In this document: positions 47,979-58,429 of the stretch, piece after piece
Position numbering within the stretch: position 1 is the first letter of the stretch
Layout: each line of letters opens with the position of its first letter
Assembly: GCF_005239225.2 (NCBI RefSeq)
Contig: NC_133294.1
Span: 16,071,631 to 16,135,630 of the forward strand
Length of the DNA: 64,000 nucleotides
Reading direction: 5' to 3'
Source: Populus alba
Taxonomy: Eukaryota; Streptophyta; Magnoliopsida; Malpighiales; Salicaceae
Translations under genes and position numbers: made by a program
The notes under the pieces: model-generated
Told to the model about the DNA's origin: nothing
What the model saw: only the letters and a program-made list of their open reading frames with translations
Databases searched by the model: none

Positions 47979-50900
47979 ATGGTTGGGACTGCAAATAATG
48001 GCAGAATGAGGCATGCATTTTCAGTTGTAAATGGTGAGGAAGAGGTTGGTCTAAATAGTGTACCCCCTAGTAATGCTGGATCAGAGTATGGTGGGTTTGA
48101 GTTCACAAGAGAAGACGTTTATGGTTTGTTGAATGAGAGAATGAAATACAAAAACAAGTTCAATTACAAGGTTAGTGAAAGTTTTTGTTTTTATTTTTTC
48201 TTCTGTTAATTTTAAAACAGTTAATCGGCAATTGTGTTTTAAGATTGGCTGCTTTGGGTGGGTTATGTAGGAAAGATGTGAAAACATGATGGATTATATA
48301 AAGAGGTTAAGGCTTTGTATCAAATGGTTTCAAGAGCTAGAAGGAGGTTACCTCTTTGAGCAGGAGAAGTTGCAAAATGCATTGGATTTTACTGAGAGTA
48401 AATGTGCTGAAATGGGTATGCTTGATTATTGTTTCCCTTATTTTTCTGTGTTTATTGGATGCTAGCTAAGCATATGGTTGCTAATGGAACTTTTTGTTCA
48501 TTTTAGATTTGATGCTGAAAAACAAGGAAGAAGAGTTGAATTTGATTATCGTGGAGTTGAGAAAGAGCCTTGCTTCTCTGCAGGAAAAACTTTCCAAAGA
48601 GGAATCTGAGAAGTTGGTAAGAAAGAGAATGAAAACTTAAGCATGCTTCACCGATAAAATACTGATTTGTGAATTGATTTCTTCTTTTCTTGATTCTCCA
48701 GGCTGCATTGGATTCTCTTGCCAGAGAGAAAGAGGCCAGACTTACTGTTGAGAAGTCACAAGCTTCCCTCTTGGAAGAGCGAGGAAAGATTCAAGGAGAG
48801 CTTCAAAGTGCTAACCAAAGGGTAACATAATAAATGTTTTTTGAATTAGTCCTGATGATTTTATAGAAGTGACCTATCTTGTGTGCTTATATTCTTTGTT
48901 GAATCCTGCAGATAACATCAGTAAGCGATATGTACAAGTTACTACAGGAGTACAATTCAAGCTTACAACTCTACAATAGCAAGCTTCAGACAGATCTTGA
49001 TACAGCTCATGAAAATGTAAAGCGCGGAGAAAAAGAGAAAGCTGCTATAGTTGGGAATCTTAGCACCTTAAGGGGTCAATGCATGTCATTGCAAGATCAA
49101 TATAATTCATGCAAAGTAAGCTTTTATTGGTCTTCCTTATTTTTTCTTCTTGTTGAAGTGTTGAATCATTTCCCGTGACATCCACTAGTTAACTGCATGG
49201 TGCAATGTTATTCTTAATGAATAGTCAGGAAGCTGAATTCAATGTGCTTGCAAGAGTAGACACTTGTTAAGTAGAAAGCGATCAGTAGTTAGGAGAAAAA
49301 CTTTTATTAGTAAGTATTACCTATGAGGTAGTTAGGACCATTTTTTGTAGCTCAGAGTACAGAAAGAAGCATTCTACTAAATGGATTTGTTGTTGCACAC
49401 ATGAGAAAAACACTTACAAGTTTGTAGTTCCAACTCTCTGTTATAAGGATTGCCATTGAGTATTGATGCACTTAGGCTTCAAGCACCATTTGGCATATAT
49501 GTTGGACCTATTGCTTTCAAAATGTAGGCTGGCAATATTTACCTTCTGTTATAGATCTAGTGTTCACTAAGGAACACTTGAAAATTTTGGATAGAAGCAT
49601 TTTCTTGAAATAAAACTGTTCAAAATGTAAGGCTTCCCAAAAGATTAAGAATGTTGTGAATATAACTGGTTTCAGAAGGAAAGATGTACAGAGTCCAGCC
49701 TCAAATTATATATACATTACTAAAAAATGTATCCAAAACATGGGAAATTACATAAGGAAAGATGTACAGAGTCCAGCCTCAAATTATATATACATTACTA
49801 AAAAATGTATCCAAAACATGGGAAATTACATTCCACTCTAGAGGCTTCTTTATGTTAAGCAGTTTAATTGTGATATCTTAAGTTGCTAAAATGTTATAAG
49901 TTCATCTCAAATGGTGTTCCTATACAAAATTGAAAAACTATCCAACCTAAAATTCTAAGCTCTTTGGAATATTGATACCTTGACTTACAGATCTGTAATG
50001 TGGGATGTAAGGAAGGTTGAAAAATGCTTTTCATTTAACATTGAAGTTAAAATTTGAATGCCAACGTTCTTGATCTTGAAGGATGATGATGGCAGTTCTG
50101 AAAGTATGGGTCCACCTATATTTAACTTTTGAAGACAAAAAGCCTAGCATTACAGGAATTGATATCTGCATAGAGAAGCAAATAGTGACAATAAATCTGG
50201 TGAGCTTGTCCCAGTTCAGTGATCTAACTTAAATTCCCTTGCTATAGGAAAATGTTCTCAATATTCGATGGGGAAGGTCCACAATCCACATTCCTTTGCC
50301 AAGGGTTTTAAGATGGGTAAACTATTAAAATGGACCTCATCATAGACAGAGAAATTTTTAATTAGGTTGAGTGCTCTGACCATGAAATCATTTGGATAAG
50401 ATTTTTTGTCTAGTCCAAGGATATTCAGTTAGTACCAACTTATTTTCTTGCACAGCCTTTTTTTTTTTTTGGATTATAAAGTAGAGGTTTTAACTTGAGA
50501 CCTCTTTGCAAAGCCTTGTTAAAGGTTGTCAAATCATGGCATTAGATCTTAGTGGGGGCATGTTAATTTTGGTAGTTATATGTGGTCCCTAAAATATCCC
50601 TATATTGTTTTCTAACTATATTTTACCTAGTCTAAGCATAGTTGAAAAACTTTTTCTCTACTCTTCTTTTAGTATTCTGACTCTATTATTGATGGATAAT
50701 CCTATCAGGCATCTGTGGATGAAGTTGCAAAGCAAAAGGACACACTGGTGAATGAAGTTGCATCTTTAAGGGCAGAGTTGCAACAGGTGAGCGAGGATCG
50801 TGATAGTCTGCTATTGCAAGTGCAGACTTTAACAGCTGAAGTAGTTAATTGTGAAGAGCTCGTTGAAAAATCTAATGAATTGAAGGTTTGTTTTAAAATT

Positions 50901-53900
50901 TGATTTGACTTCCAATGCATTTAAAATTATATTTCCTTACATGTTAAATTTATGCACAGGAAAAATGTTTATCCCAGAGTAACCAGTTGAAGACTCTGCA
51001 GGATGAGCTAGAGGCTACCCAAAATAAATTAAGGGTACTATTATCTAGTTTTCAAGAGATTTTTCATTTTCTTGTTTAATTTGTTGCTATATTATATTGT
51101 CATTTGGATTTATTTTTATGGTTAGGGTCATTCTCTTTTTAGGTATCTGATTTATCTGTATTTGAGACAAAAACTGAATTTGAAGCACAAAAGAAACTTA
51201 TAAGCGAGTTACAGAACCGCTTAGAAGATGCAGAACTTAAAATTGTTGAAGGAGAGAAGTTTCGAAAAAAGCTACACAATACAATATTGGTAATCGTAAA
51301 GTCTCTTAACTATTTTCTATTTGAGTGCAACGTACATTTATCTTATGAAGCTCTGCTATGCTGCAGGAACTAAAGGGAAATATTCGTGTGTTTTGTCGAG
51401 TGCGTCCTCTGATACCAGAGGACAGTCCTGGTTCTGATGGGAAAGTTGTATCTTATCCCACAACGACAGAAGCTCTAGGGCGAGCCGTTGAATTGACACA
51501 AAATGGTATGCTTGAAATAACTTAATATTAGACAGAACTTTTTTTAGTCTGCGATATTATTCTCTTGTTCAAATTGATGTATCTTGAACCTTTCAAACTA
51601 ATGTTATGCTTACGTTCTCAACAGGGCAAAAATATTCTTTCACTTTTGATAAAGTTTTTATGCCCGACGCATCACAAGAGGATGTTTTTGTGGAGATTTC
51701 ACAGCTTGTTCAAAGTGCTCTTGATGGCTATAAGGTGATTTATCCAACACCAAGTCTTTTCTATTGCAATTTCAAGAGCACATGTGGGAAATAGCAACTG
51801 CATGTGTGCACTTATGTGCTAATTTGATTGTTTTCTTTTTTCCCAATCCCTTTAAGTGAACACTTAAAAACATGAACATATAACATAACAATTATTTTAT
51901 ATTTTTAATTAATATCATTGACTTTTATTTGAATATTTGATTTTTACTCCTTTTTTTAACACGATTTAAAAATAAACAAGTCCAATAAATGTTTTCAGAT
52001 AATGCTGAACGGGTGCCCTAAGGGCTCTCATTAGCTTTTCCCACTTTAAATCAATTGTTTCAACTCATTGTTCCTTCTTAATTTTTCAGTTATTTTGGCT
52101 CTAAAGTTATCTTAAGTTGTTCATTTAGTTAGTGATGAAAAGAGAAATCTTGAACTTTTCTTTTCTTTTGCATTAAGAGATGATTAGCTTTGTTTTTCCA
52201 GGTTTGCATCTTTGCCTATGGCCAAACAGGTTCAGGTAAAACTTATACCATGATGGGCAAATCAGGAAACCCGGAGCAGAAGGGGTTGATTCCCAGGTCA
52301 TTAGAACAAATATTCCAGACTAGGCAATCTCTTCAGTCCCAAGGCTGGAAATATGAAATGCAGGTGAATAGTAATGCCATTAGATTTTCTTTGTTAGAAA
52401 CGATGACTTAATTTTATTTATACAACAATAACAGGTGTCAATGTTGGAAATATACAATGAAACAATTCGAGATTTATTGTCGACAAAAGATTCATCACGA
52501 ACAGAGTATGGTAGTAATGGAAAGCAATATGCAATTAAACATGATGCCAATGGGAACACCCTTGTTTCCGATCTTACTGTTGTGGACGTTTGCAGTACTA
52601 GAGAGGTTTCTTTTCTTTTGGACCAGGCATCTCATAGTAGGTGAGTACAGTTTGGAACATGAATTTTCCTTGAGCTTTCTCAAGTCATTTACTTTAATAT
52701 CGACAATATGGCTATGTATGACCGAAATAGATGTTTTAACCATCTAGTATGTTTATACAATATGTGTTTGTTTGCAATGTTTACGAATCTCCATATTTCC
52801 TCTTGTATTGGCAACTCTACTTATTGTTGATACTTGCTACTCTGGATAAAAACTGGCAGTAAAACAATCTAATTTCAGTTGTCTTAAAAAAGGAAAATTG
52901 TTTGACATGCACACACAACTACAATGTGTTGTATGTTTTAAATTTGTTTTCCCTCAAATACAGGGATATGGAACCTCAAATTAAAATTTTGCTTCTTGTA
53001 GGTCTGTTGGCAAGACTCAAATGAACGAGCAATCATCTAGAAGTCACTTTGTTTTCACATTGCGAATATCTGGTGTTAATGAGGTAAGAATACTCTTTGT
53101 TTTTTTTAAGGTCTTTTATGCTGTTCCTTTTCTTTTCTCCTCTTTAAATTGAATGTCTGTTTGCTTCCCTTAGAACACAGAACAACAAGTACAAGGTGTT
53201 TTGAATCTTATTGATCTTGCTGGGAGTGAGCGTCTTTCTAAGAGTGGCTCAACTGGAGATAGATTGAGAGAAACCCAAGTATGTGAATTAACTATTATGA
53301 TCTGATAGTATTTTATGTTTTATTCACTCTTTGTAATCAATTACTTTCTTTGCGCAATTTTTATCAGGCCATCAATAAAAGTTTATCATCTTTAAGCAAT
53401 GTTATATTTGCATTGGCAAAGAAGGAGGATCATGTGCCGTTTAGACACTCAAAGCTTACTTATCTTCTGCAGGTAAGTAGCTTAAAGGACTTAGAAGATG
53501 AATTTTAAGCTGCTACTTCTATGGAATTATCTTTGATAGATCCAAGTCTTTTTTATTTATATGATTCTAGTAGCAAAATCTCATACACAACAATGAAAGA
53601 AACTTTCTTTGGTGTGAGGGTAATTCTTCTTCGAAGATCTTCACACTAAACTATTACATGAAGATTTATTTTTCTTCCATGCCGCATCAAGTATTTTCAT
53701 CAATCTTATTAAGATCTCATAGCCATCATGTGAGCCAAAAGGTTTTTATATATAAATTAATATCTTCTTGGAGCTTTTGTGCTCCAGAATTATATGTTTG
53801 ACCTACCTACATGCATCCCAAGAAAATTACTTGAATAGTTTTTTTCTGGGAAGTTAAACGTAATTAGGTGGCATTTCAAATTAAATCCTGGCTAACACGA

Positions 53901-54161
53901 ACATTCCACATCATGCTTTCCCACTGTTTTGGTCTATCTTGGTGATCTAAGATATTTGTGTTCAATTCCATCTTATTTCAGCCATGTTTGGGTGGAGACT
54001 CAAAGACACTGATGTTCGTAAACATATCTCCTGATCACTCTTCATCGGGTGAGTCACTTTGCTCACTCCGATTTGCATCCAGGGTTAATGCTTGTGAGAT
54101 AGGTATTCCTCGACGTCAAGCCAACATGCGGTCTTTTGAGTCTCGCTTGAGCTTGGGCTGA
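47979..54161 (+). CDS. ATK3: Kinesin-14 (ATK2/ATK3-like), C-terminal motor, 16 exons
   Basis: Exons 47979-48170, 48271-48415, 48507-48616, 48702-48821, 48912-49115, 50709-50885, 50960-51034, 51143-51289, 51367-51505, 51625-51734, 52202-52363, 52435-52640, 53002-53083, 53174-53278, 53368-53472 and 53982-54161 join in phase to 752 residues (the Arabidopsis homologue is about 754). ATK kinesins are minus-end-directed microtubule motors that focus spindle poles. Order of parts: basic head [14 protein letters not shown]; family block [18 protein letters not shown]; coiled coil at about 65-385 with [20 protein letters not shown]; neck [15 protein letters not shown] (391); P-loop GQTGSGKT (480-487); switch I NEQSSRSH (604-611); switch II DLAGSE (637-642). 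The C-terminus ends FESRLSLG. Two normally invariant motor positions differ: Ser668 in [12 protein letters not shown] (Gly usual) and His685 in FRHSKLT (Asn usual). Intron 5 is 1.6 kb. Confidence 0.97.
49676..49831. repeat. 78-bp tandem duplication in kinesin intron 5
   Basis: AAGGAAAGATGTACAGAGTC and the following bases repeat with an exact 78-base period. The 61-codon frame across it is a chance frame kept open because 78 is a multiple of three. Confidence 0.95.
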
Positions 54162-54500
54162 TTCTAACATGAGTTGATAGTATTATGTATCTCTGTCACG
54201 GGTATTGGTAAATTGAGAAAGTGTGAGTGATCCTAACATGAGCTGATAGTAACTTGTGTAGTGAACTACGTTCTATTGTTTTGTAATTGAGAATGTAATT
54301 ACTTGCTCTCCTCTATTGTACTAGCTTACTTCCTATTTTCTTTTATCCCCTAACATTAGAGTTTATTATCTGTGTCATTTGCCTAAAAGTACATGAACAA
54401 GAATTTTGAAATTAAAGTGGGAAGGCTAAATTGCAATTTAGGAATCAATAGAAAGTACACTGTAATGTGAATATATTTCTCCATCACTGGAAAAGCTGGA

Positions 54501-55048
54501 CTAAACTTTGAATCCATCCGGATAATAGGTAAATTTACTCTGCAGATCAATTGGATTCTGTTGCATGACATCTTGCAGAAGTACTTTTGTGTCTCGATAA
54601 CTTGATTCTGTATCAGACAGGTTTTTCCTCCTTGATGCAACTTCAAGCTCTCAATGAATCAGAAACTGAACAATTAGTGCAAATAAAGCATTCGAAGTTC
54701 AAGTTCATATAAAAGGAAGTTTCAGCAATTAAGTGGAGAAATATCTGTGCATGGAACCATTGGTTACCTTTTCAAAATTGTCAAACAATCTCTTATCAGT
54801 AAGAGGTTGCTTATCATTGACTGGAACTGCGGAGAAAATCTTGTCCAAATCGTAGTACAAGAAGGTGGACTTGATTCTCAAGTACTTCCTGACATGGTTA
54901 AGGGTTTCTGGTCCTATCAAGTCCTCCAGAGCCAGGCGATCAAAGGCATATCTCTTAACCCTGCGCATGCTTCCTTGTAACCCAACATTTGCTATTGAGA
55001 TTCCCTTCTTCGGAAAAGAACGGGTGCCTGTCTCCTCATTTGCAAGTT
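54501..55048 (-). pseudogene. PNSL2: PnsL2-like (PsbQ-like NDH lumenal subunit) gene remnant
   Basis: Two exon blocks, 55048-54768 and 54647-54501, join in phase 0. They encode [94 protein letters not shown] and TKVLLQDVMQQNP. This is the PsbQ-fold part of the PnsL2/PQL family, lumenal subunits of the chloroplast NDH complex. The functional family needs an N-terminal transit peptide of roughly 80-100 residues. I find no exon providing it upstream, and the incoming phase-1 splice has no convincing donor. Two residues are missing at TDLANRLF (here TDKRLF), and the usual short C-terminus is replaced by about 16 extra residues. The frame itself has no stop, so decay is recent or the piece may still be transcribed. 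Confidence 0.7.
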
Positions 55049-56294
55049 CTGCATTGCATAAACAATGAAGAATGGTTGCAGCAACCACGTCAGAACTCTA
55101 CACTCAAGCGACTCTGTTTTATACAATGAGAAACTAAGCATTAAGTTGTGATGCTTGTAAGAAACAGAGCTCTCCATTCTCCACAGAAGGCACAGGCAGG
55201 GAAATATCACGTGTCCACCAATTGTCCTCTGCGAGAGAGACGCCAGTACTGGAGTTTCCAGTAAGAGCTATTGAAGCAAGGGCCTAAAGCTAGCGTTCTT
55301 GTGGTTTGAACTTTGAAATGAGTCCTCTGCGAGATTATAACAAGTATGGCATAGTTTTTTGAATGAATATTTTATCGAATCAAAAAGTTTAAATGCATTT
55401 ATTTTTTTCCATTCAAAAGTGAATGTCATGTTTGATTTTTTTTATGGATTATGAATGACATTAATTGATATGCCATTTTCTATTCATAATTTTCGAAGAC
55501 ACTGCATTTGTAATTGTAGATCTGTTACAAAAATATGAATTAATTAAGAATATCTGCATTTATTATTTTCAAGTAGACAATAATTTTGAGATGAACGGAA
55601 TTAGAAAGCCAATCAATCTATTTGGAGCAACACAATATGACATATTTATCATTTATAAAATAAAAAAACACAATGAAATATATATATATTTTTATTAACG
55701 TGGGTGTCTGGATCAGCTCGTGCATATCTCGATTAATTATACGAGCATTGAAATTAATGATTATATAAATCTCTATTTGCCCTGAAATTTGTGAAACTTG
55801 AATTGATGATATTTAGAAGCAAATTTAAAATTTGACAAGTTAAGTTATACCCTAAGAATTACAAATTATTATTTTTTTCTTTTTCTCTTCAGAAATGGAT
55901 AGGGAAAAAGAAAACAATAACGGTAATATATAAATATGTCTTATAATGACGAATTAATTGGTTACGCTGACGGTCTCCGGGAATAATGGACGATAGAGCT
56001 CCTTTCTTATTTAATTTCCGGTGATCATGAGCTTGAAAAACGTCCTGCAATAGTGCACATCCAGCATCTTGACGTTCTTAGACAGGGACAGGACTCGAAC
56101 CGGCTTGTGACACAGCCGCAGGAAGCACACCGCTTCTTGTTTTGGGACTCTTCCTTTAACACTTCGGAAAAGGAAATATATACCAAGTTTCCTTTTCTAT
56201 ATATTTCCCTTTTCACTTCGTAATTTCCTTCTTCTATATATATATATATAGAACTAAAGCCATCAATCACGTCATCAGGGCAATTGGAGCGACA
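55049..56294. other. Divergent upstream region between the PnsL2 remnant and the eIF5B-like gene
   Basis: No supported gene. An AT-dinucleotide run (TATATATATATATA near 56237) lies about 50 bases before the eIF5B-like ATG and could serve as its TATA region. A CCTCTGCGAGA motif occurs at 55228 and 55323. Confidence 0.4.
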
Positions 56295-57248
56295 ATGTCT
56301 GTGAAAAAGGTTCCGGTTTGCTGTATTCTGGGTCAAACAGATTGTGGGAAAACCAAATTGTTGGAATATATGGGAAGCTATGATGATATAAAGAAGCAGC
56401 AGAATCATGGTGGCAGGAGAGACGCTTTCTTTCCAGCCAAGTACATAGAGGAGAGAGCAGCAGCAGCAGCAGCAGCAGAGGAGAGAGAAGTGGATGGTTC
56501 TTTATCAATCAATCTCCCTGGTTTACTCATCGTTGATATCTCCGCTGTTGAGTCAGATTCTAATAAGCGTCTGCGGGCTTGGCTTTCATGTGATCTTCCT
56601 GTTTTAGTTCTTGACATTGCTGCTGGGGTCGATCATGAAATAATTGAATTAGTCAAGCTCTTGAGATTGTTTCGTAAGGATTTCGTCCTTGTATTGAATA
56701 AGGTCTTCTTCTTCTTCTTCTTCTTCTTCTGCAAAAAGGGCTTTGCTTTAATTCTTGATCCTCTAATTGTTTTTTTTTTGTCTCGAAATTATGCAGGTGG
56801 ACAAGCTTTTAGGATGGAGAAATTGCCCCAACACTCCTATTTCAAGGGCAGTACCCCTGCAGAGGACAGAGGTGCAATCTGAGTTATCTTCAAGGATCAA
56901 ACAGGTTTGTCCACTTTTCACCATCTTTTTACGGAGTGTTTTCTCGATTCGTTTTCTCATCCTTGTTATATAATCTATGGCTTCCAACCCCAGGTTAAAA
57001 CCGCGTTAACGAAGGAAGGAGTAGAGGCTGTCAGGATTCTACCTACTAGCACAGTTAGGCATGTCCTGGTCCCTCCCTAGATCCTTTGTTTTTCTTAGCT
57101 TTCCTATCTGCTCTATGAAATCCAAGATCAAATTTAGTAATATTCTGATTTTCTGTGTTGTTACAGTGGAGAAGGCGTTGCTGATCTGCTGGTGACATTG
57201 TATGATCACATCCAGAAAACCATGGCTGAGAAGCTGTCTTTTCACTAA
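56295..57248 (+). CDS. Stand-alone, degenerate eIF5B/IF2-type G-domain protein
   Basis: Exons 56295-56702, 56797-56904, 56994-57058 and 57167-57248 join in phase to 220 residues, MSVKKVPVCCILGQTDCGKT to TMAEKLSFH. eIF5B is a GTPase of more than 1000 residues in plants that joins ribosomal subunits. Only its G domain is present here. G1 is intact (GQTDCGKT, where eIF5B has GHVDTGKT), and G4 NKVD followed by KLLGW is kept. The switch I motif of eIF5B (AGGITQQIGAT) is gone, replaced near HGGRRDAFFPAKYIEER. G3 DTPGH has become DISAV, and G5 is TST instead of TSA. An alanine run encoded by GCA repeats interrupts the region before SINLPGLLIVDIS. Intron 3 appears to start with GC (AG|GCATGT). The frame is fully open and the splice phases fit, so it may be expressed, but GTP hydrolysis is unlikely. 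It could be a regulatory relic or a young pseudogene. Confidence 0.82.
56458..56478. repeat. (GCA)n coding repeat (poly-Ala)
   Basis: Seven GCA units encode most of an alanine run in the eIF5B-like protein. It lies between two parts homologous to the G domain, so it is an insertion relative to eIF5B. Confidence 0.9.
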
Positions 57249-58400
57249 TGTATGATTCTGTTGATCCTATTTGAATCAAGGAAAGATTGCTCTTAGAATA
57301 AGCAAATATCTATTTAGACAATCCAAAAATCTTAAAGTAAACACACTAAATATGTAATATTTACCATCGATCTTAAACCAGAGATGGTCAATACACGAAG
57401 GAAATCAATGTAGTACTAGCAGTCCACTTATCAGCTGGTAATCAACAGCAGTTGCAAAAATATTTCAACTGGTAATCAACAGCTGAAATATTTGCTAGAG
57501 AATGTGCCAACAAAAACATGTCAGGAAGTTAGTGAATGGGCTGCGCTCCTTTCTCCATGAGCTTAATCTTTTAGATAAGTTCATTTTGGTTAAACTTGAG
57601 GTTTACAACAGCATAATTCGAATAATGTTTAATTTGATTAGAGTTAATCAATCAGCAAAACATATTTTCTTAACAGATCATCTTTACCACCCATCTTCAT
57701 TTCTTCACATGTTATTTGCAATTTTCAGGCATTAAATGGAGTTTTAAGTTTTGCTGAAAGGGAGGGGAAAGACTATAAGAGGTTGTTTGTGCCATGAAAG
57801 ATGGAAACAGAGCAGCTGGTCAGTATTTTTGCCAAAGCACTGAGTTCGTGTAGCGCCAGGGGGCTCTCTTTCTTGAACTTAGCACAAACTGTCTTCATGT
57901 TGCTCCAACCTACGTTCAAGCTTAATCACTTGAAATGTTGATTTTTTTAAAATATTTTAATGCGAATAAAGCTTTAAGCCATTAACTTTGCATAAGTTGG
58001 CCTTGTTGGTTTTAATTTTTTTATATATATTTTTAGGTATTTTCATATCATGTTAATACGATAATATTAAAAATAAATTTTAAAAAATAAAAAAATATTA
58101 TTTTAATACTTTTCTAAATATAAAATACTTTAAAAATTAATTACAACTATTTTTTCAAAAACCTCTAAAAACAGCATGACTTGCCTTGTTAAATGGCTGG
58201 CTTTTCGTTTGACCCATGCTACGTATTAAACTTTTTTTAACTAGAACCAGCTGGCGTATTAAAACAAATGTAGAACGATGATGGTTTTTTGAAAAAATTA
58301 TTGATCCGGGTAAATATTTGACCTAGGTCATGTAGTGGATTGCATCCAGTTCAGGGTTTTAATGAGTAAAAAATATTAACATTAACTAATACTGTAAAAG
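57249..58400. other. Intergenic region with one copy of a duplicated segment
   Basis: No supported gene. From about 57643 to 58260 the sequence has a counterpart at about 60741-60910 (see findings). A reverse AT-rich MITE-like copy lies at about 58010-58180. Confidence 0.5.
58010..58180. repeat. AT-rich MITE-like repeat (reverse copy)
   Basis: Same family as the copies in 26-37 kb: TATCATGTTAATACGATAAT centre, TAATTACAACTATTTTTTCA right part. It is inserted within the copy of the duplicated segment at 57.6-58.3 kb and absent from the copy at 60.8 kb. Confidence 0.5.
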
Positions 58401-58429
58401 ATATGAGGAAATTACTGTTTATTCTTTTT

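Noticed and set aside
49656..49841. Frame encoding a repeated peptide inside the kinesin intron
   Set aside because: It is the 78-bp tandem duplication. Flanking exons join in phase without it.
54729..55088. A 119-residue protein starting upstream of 55048 on the minus strand
   Set aside because: The first 14 residues lie before a good splice acceptor (ATGCAG) and depend on a GTG start, so they are intron sequence, not the PnsL2 N-terminus.
56075..56105. tRNA T-arm-like CCGGTTCGAGTCCTG on the minus strand
   Set aside because: The flanks do not form a T stem, and no acceptor, D or anticodon stems can be drawn upstream.
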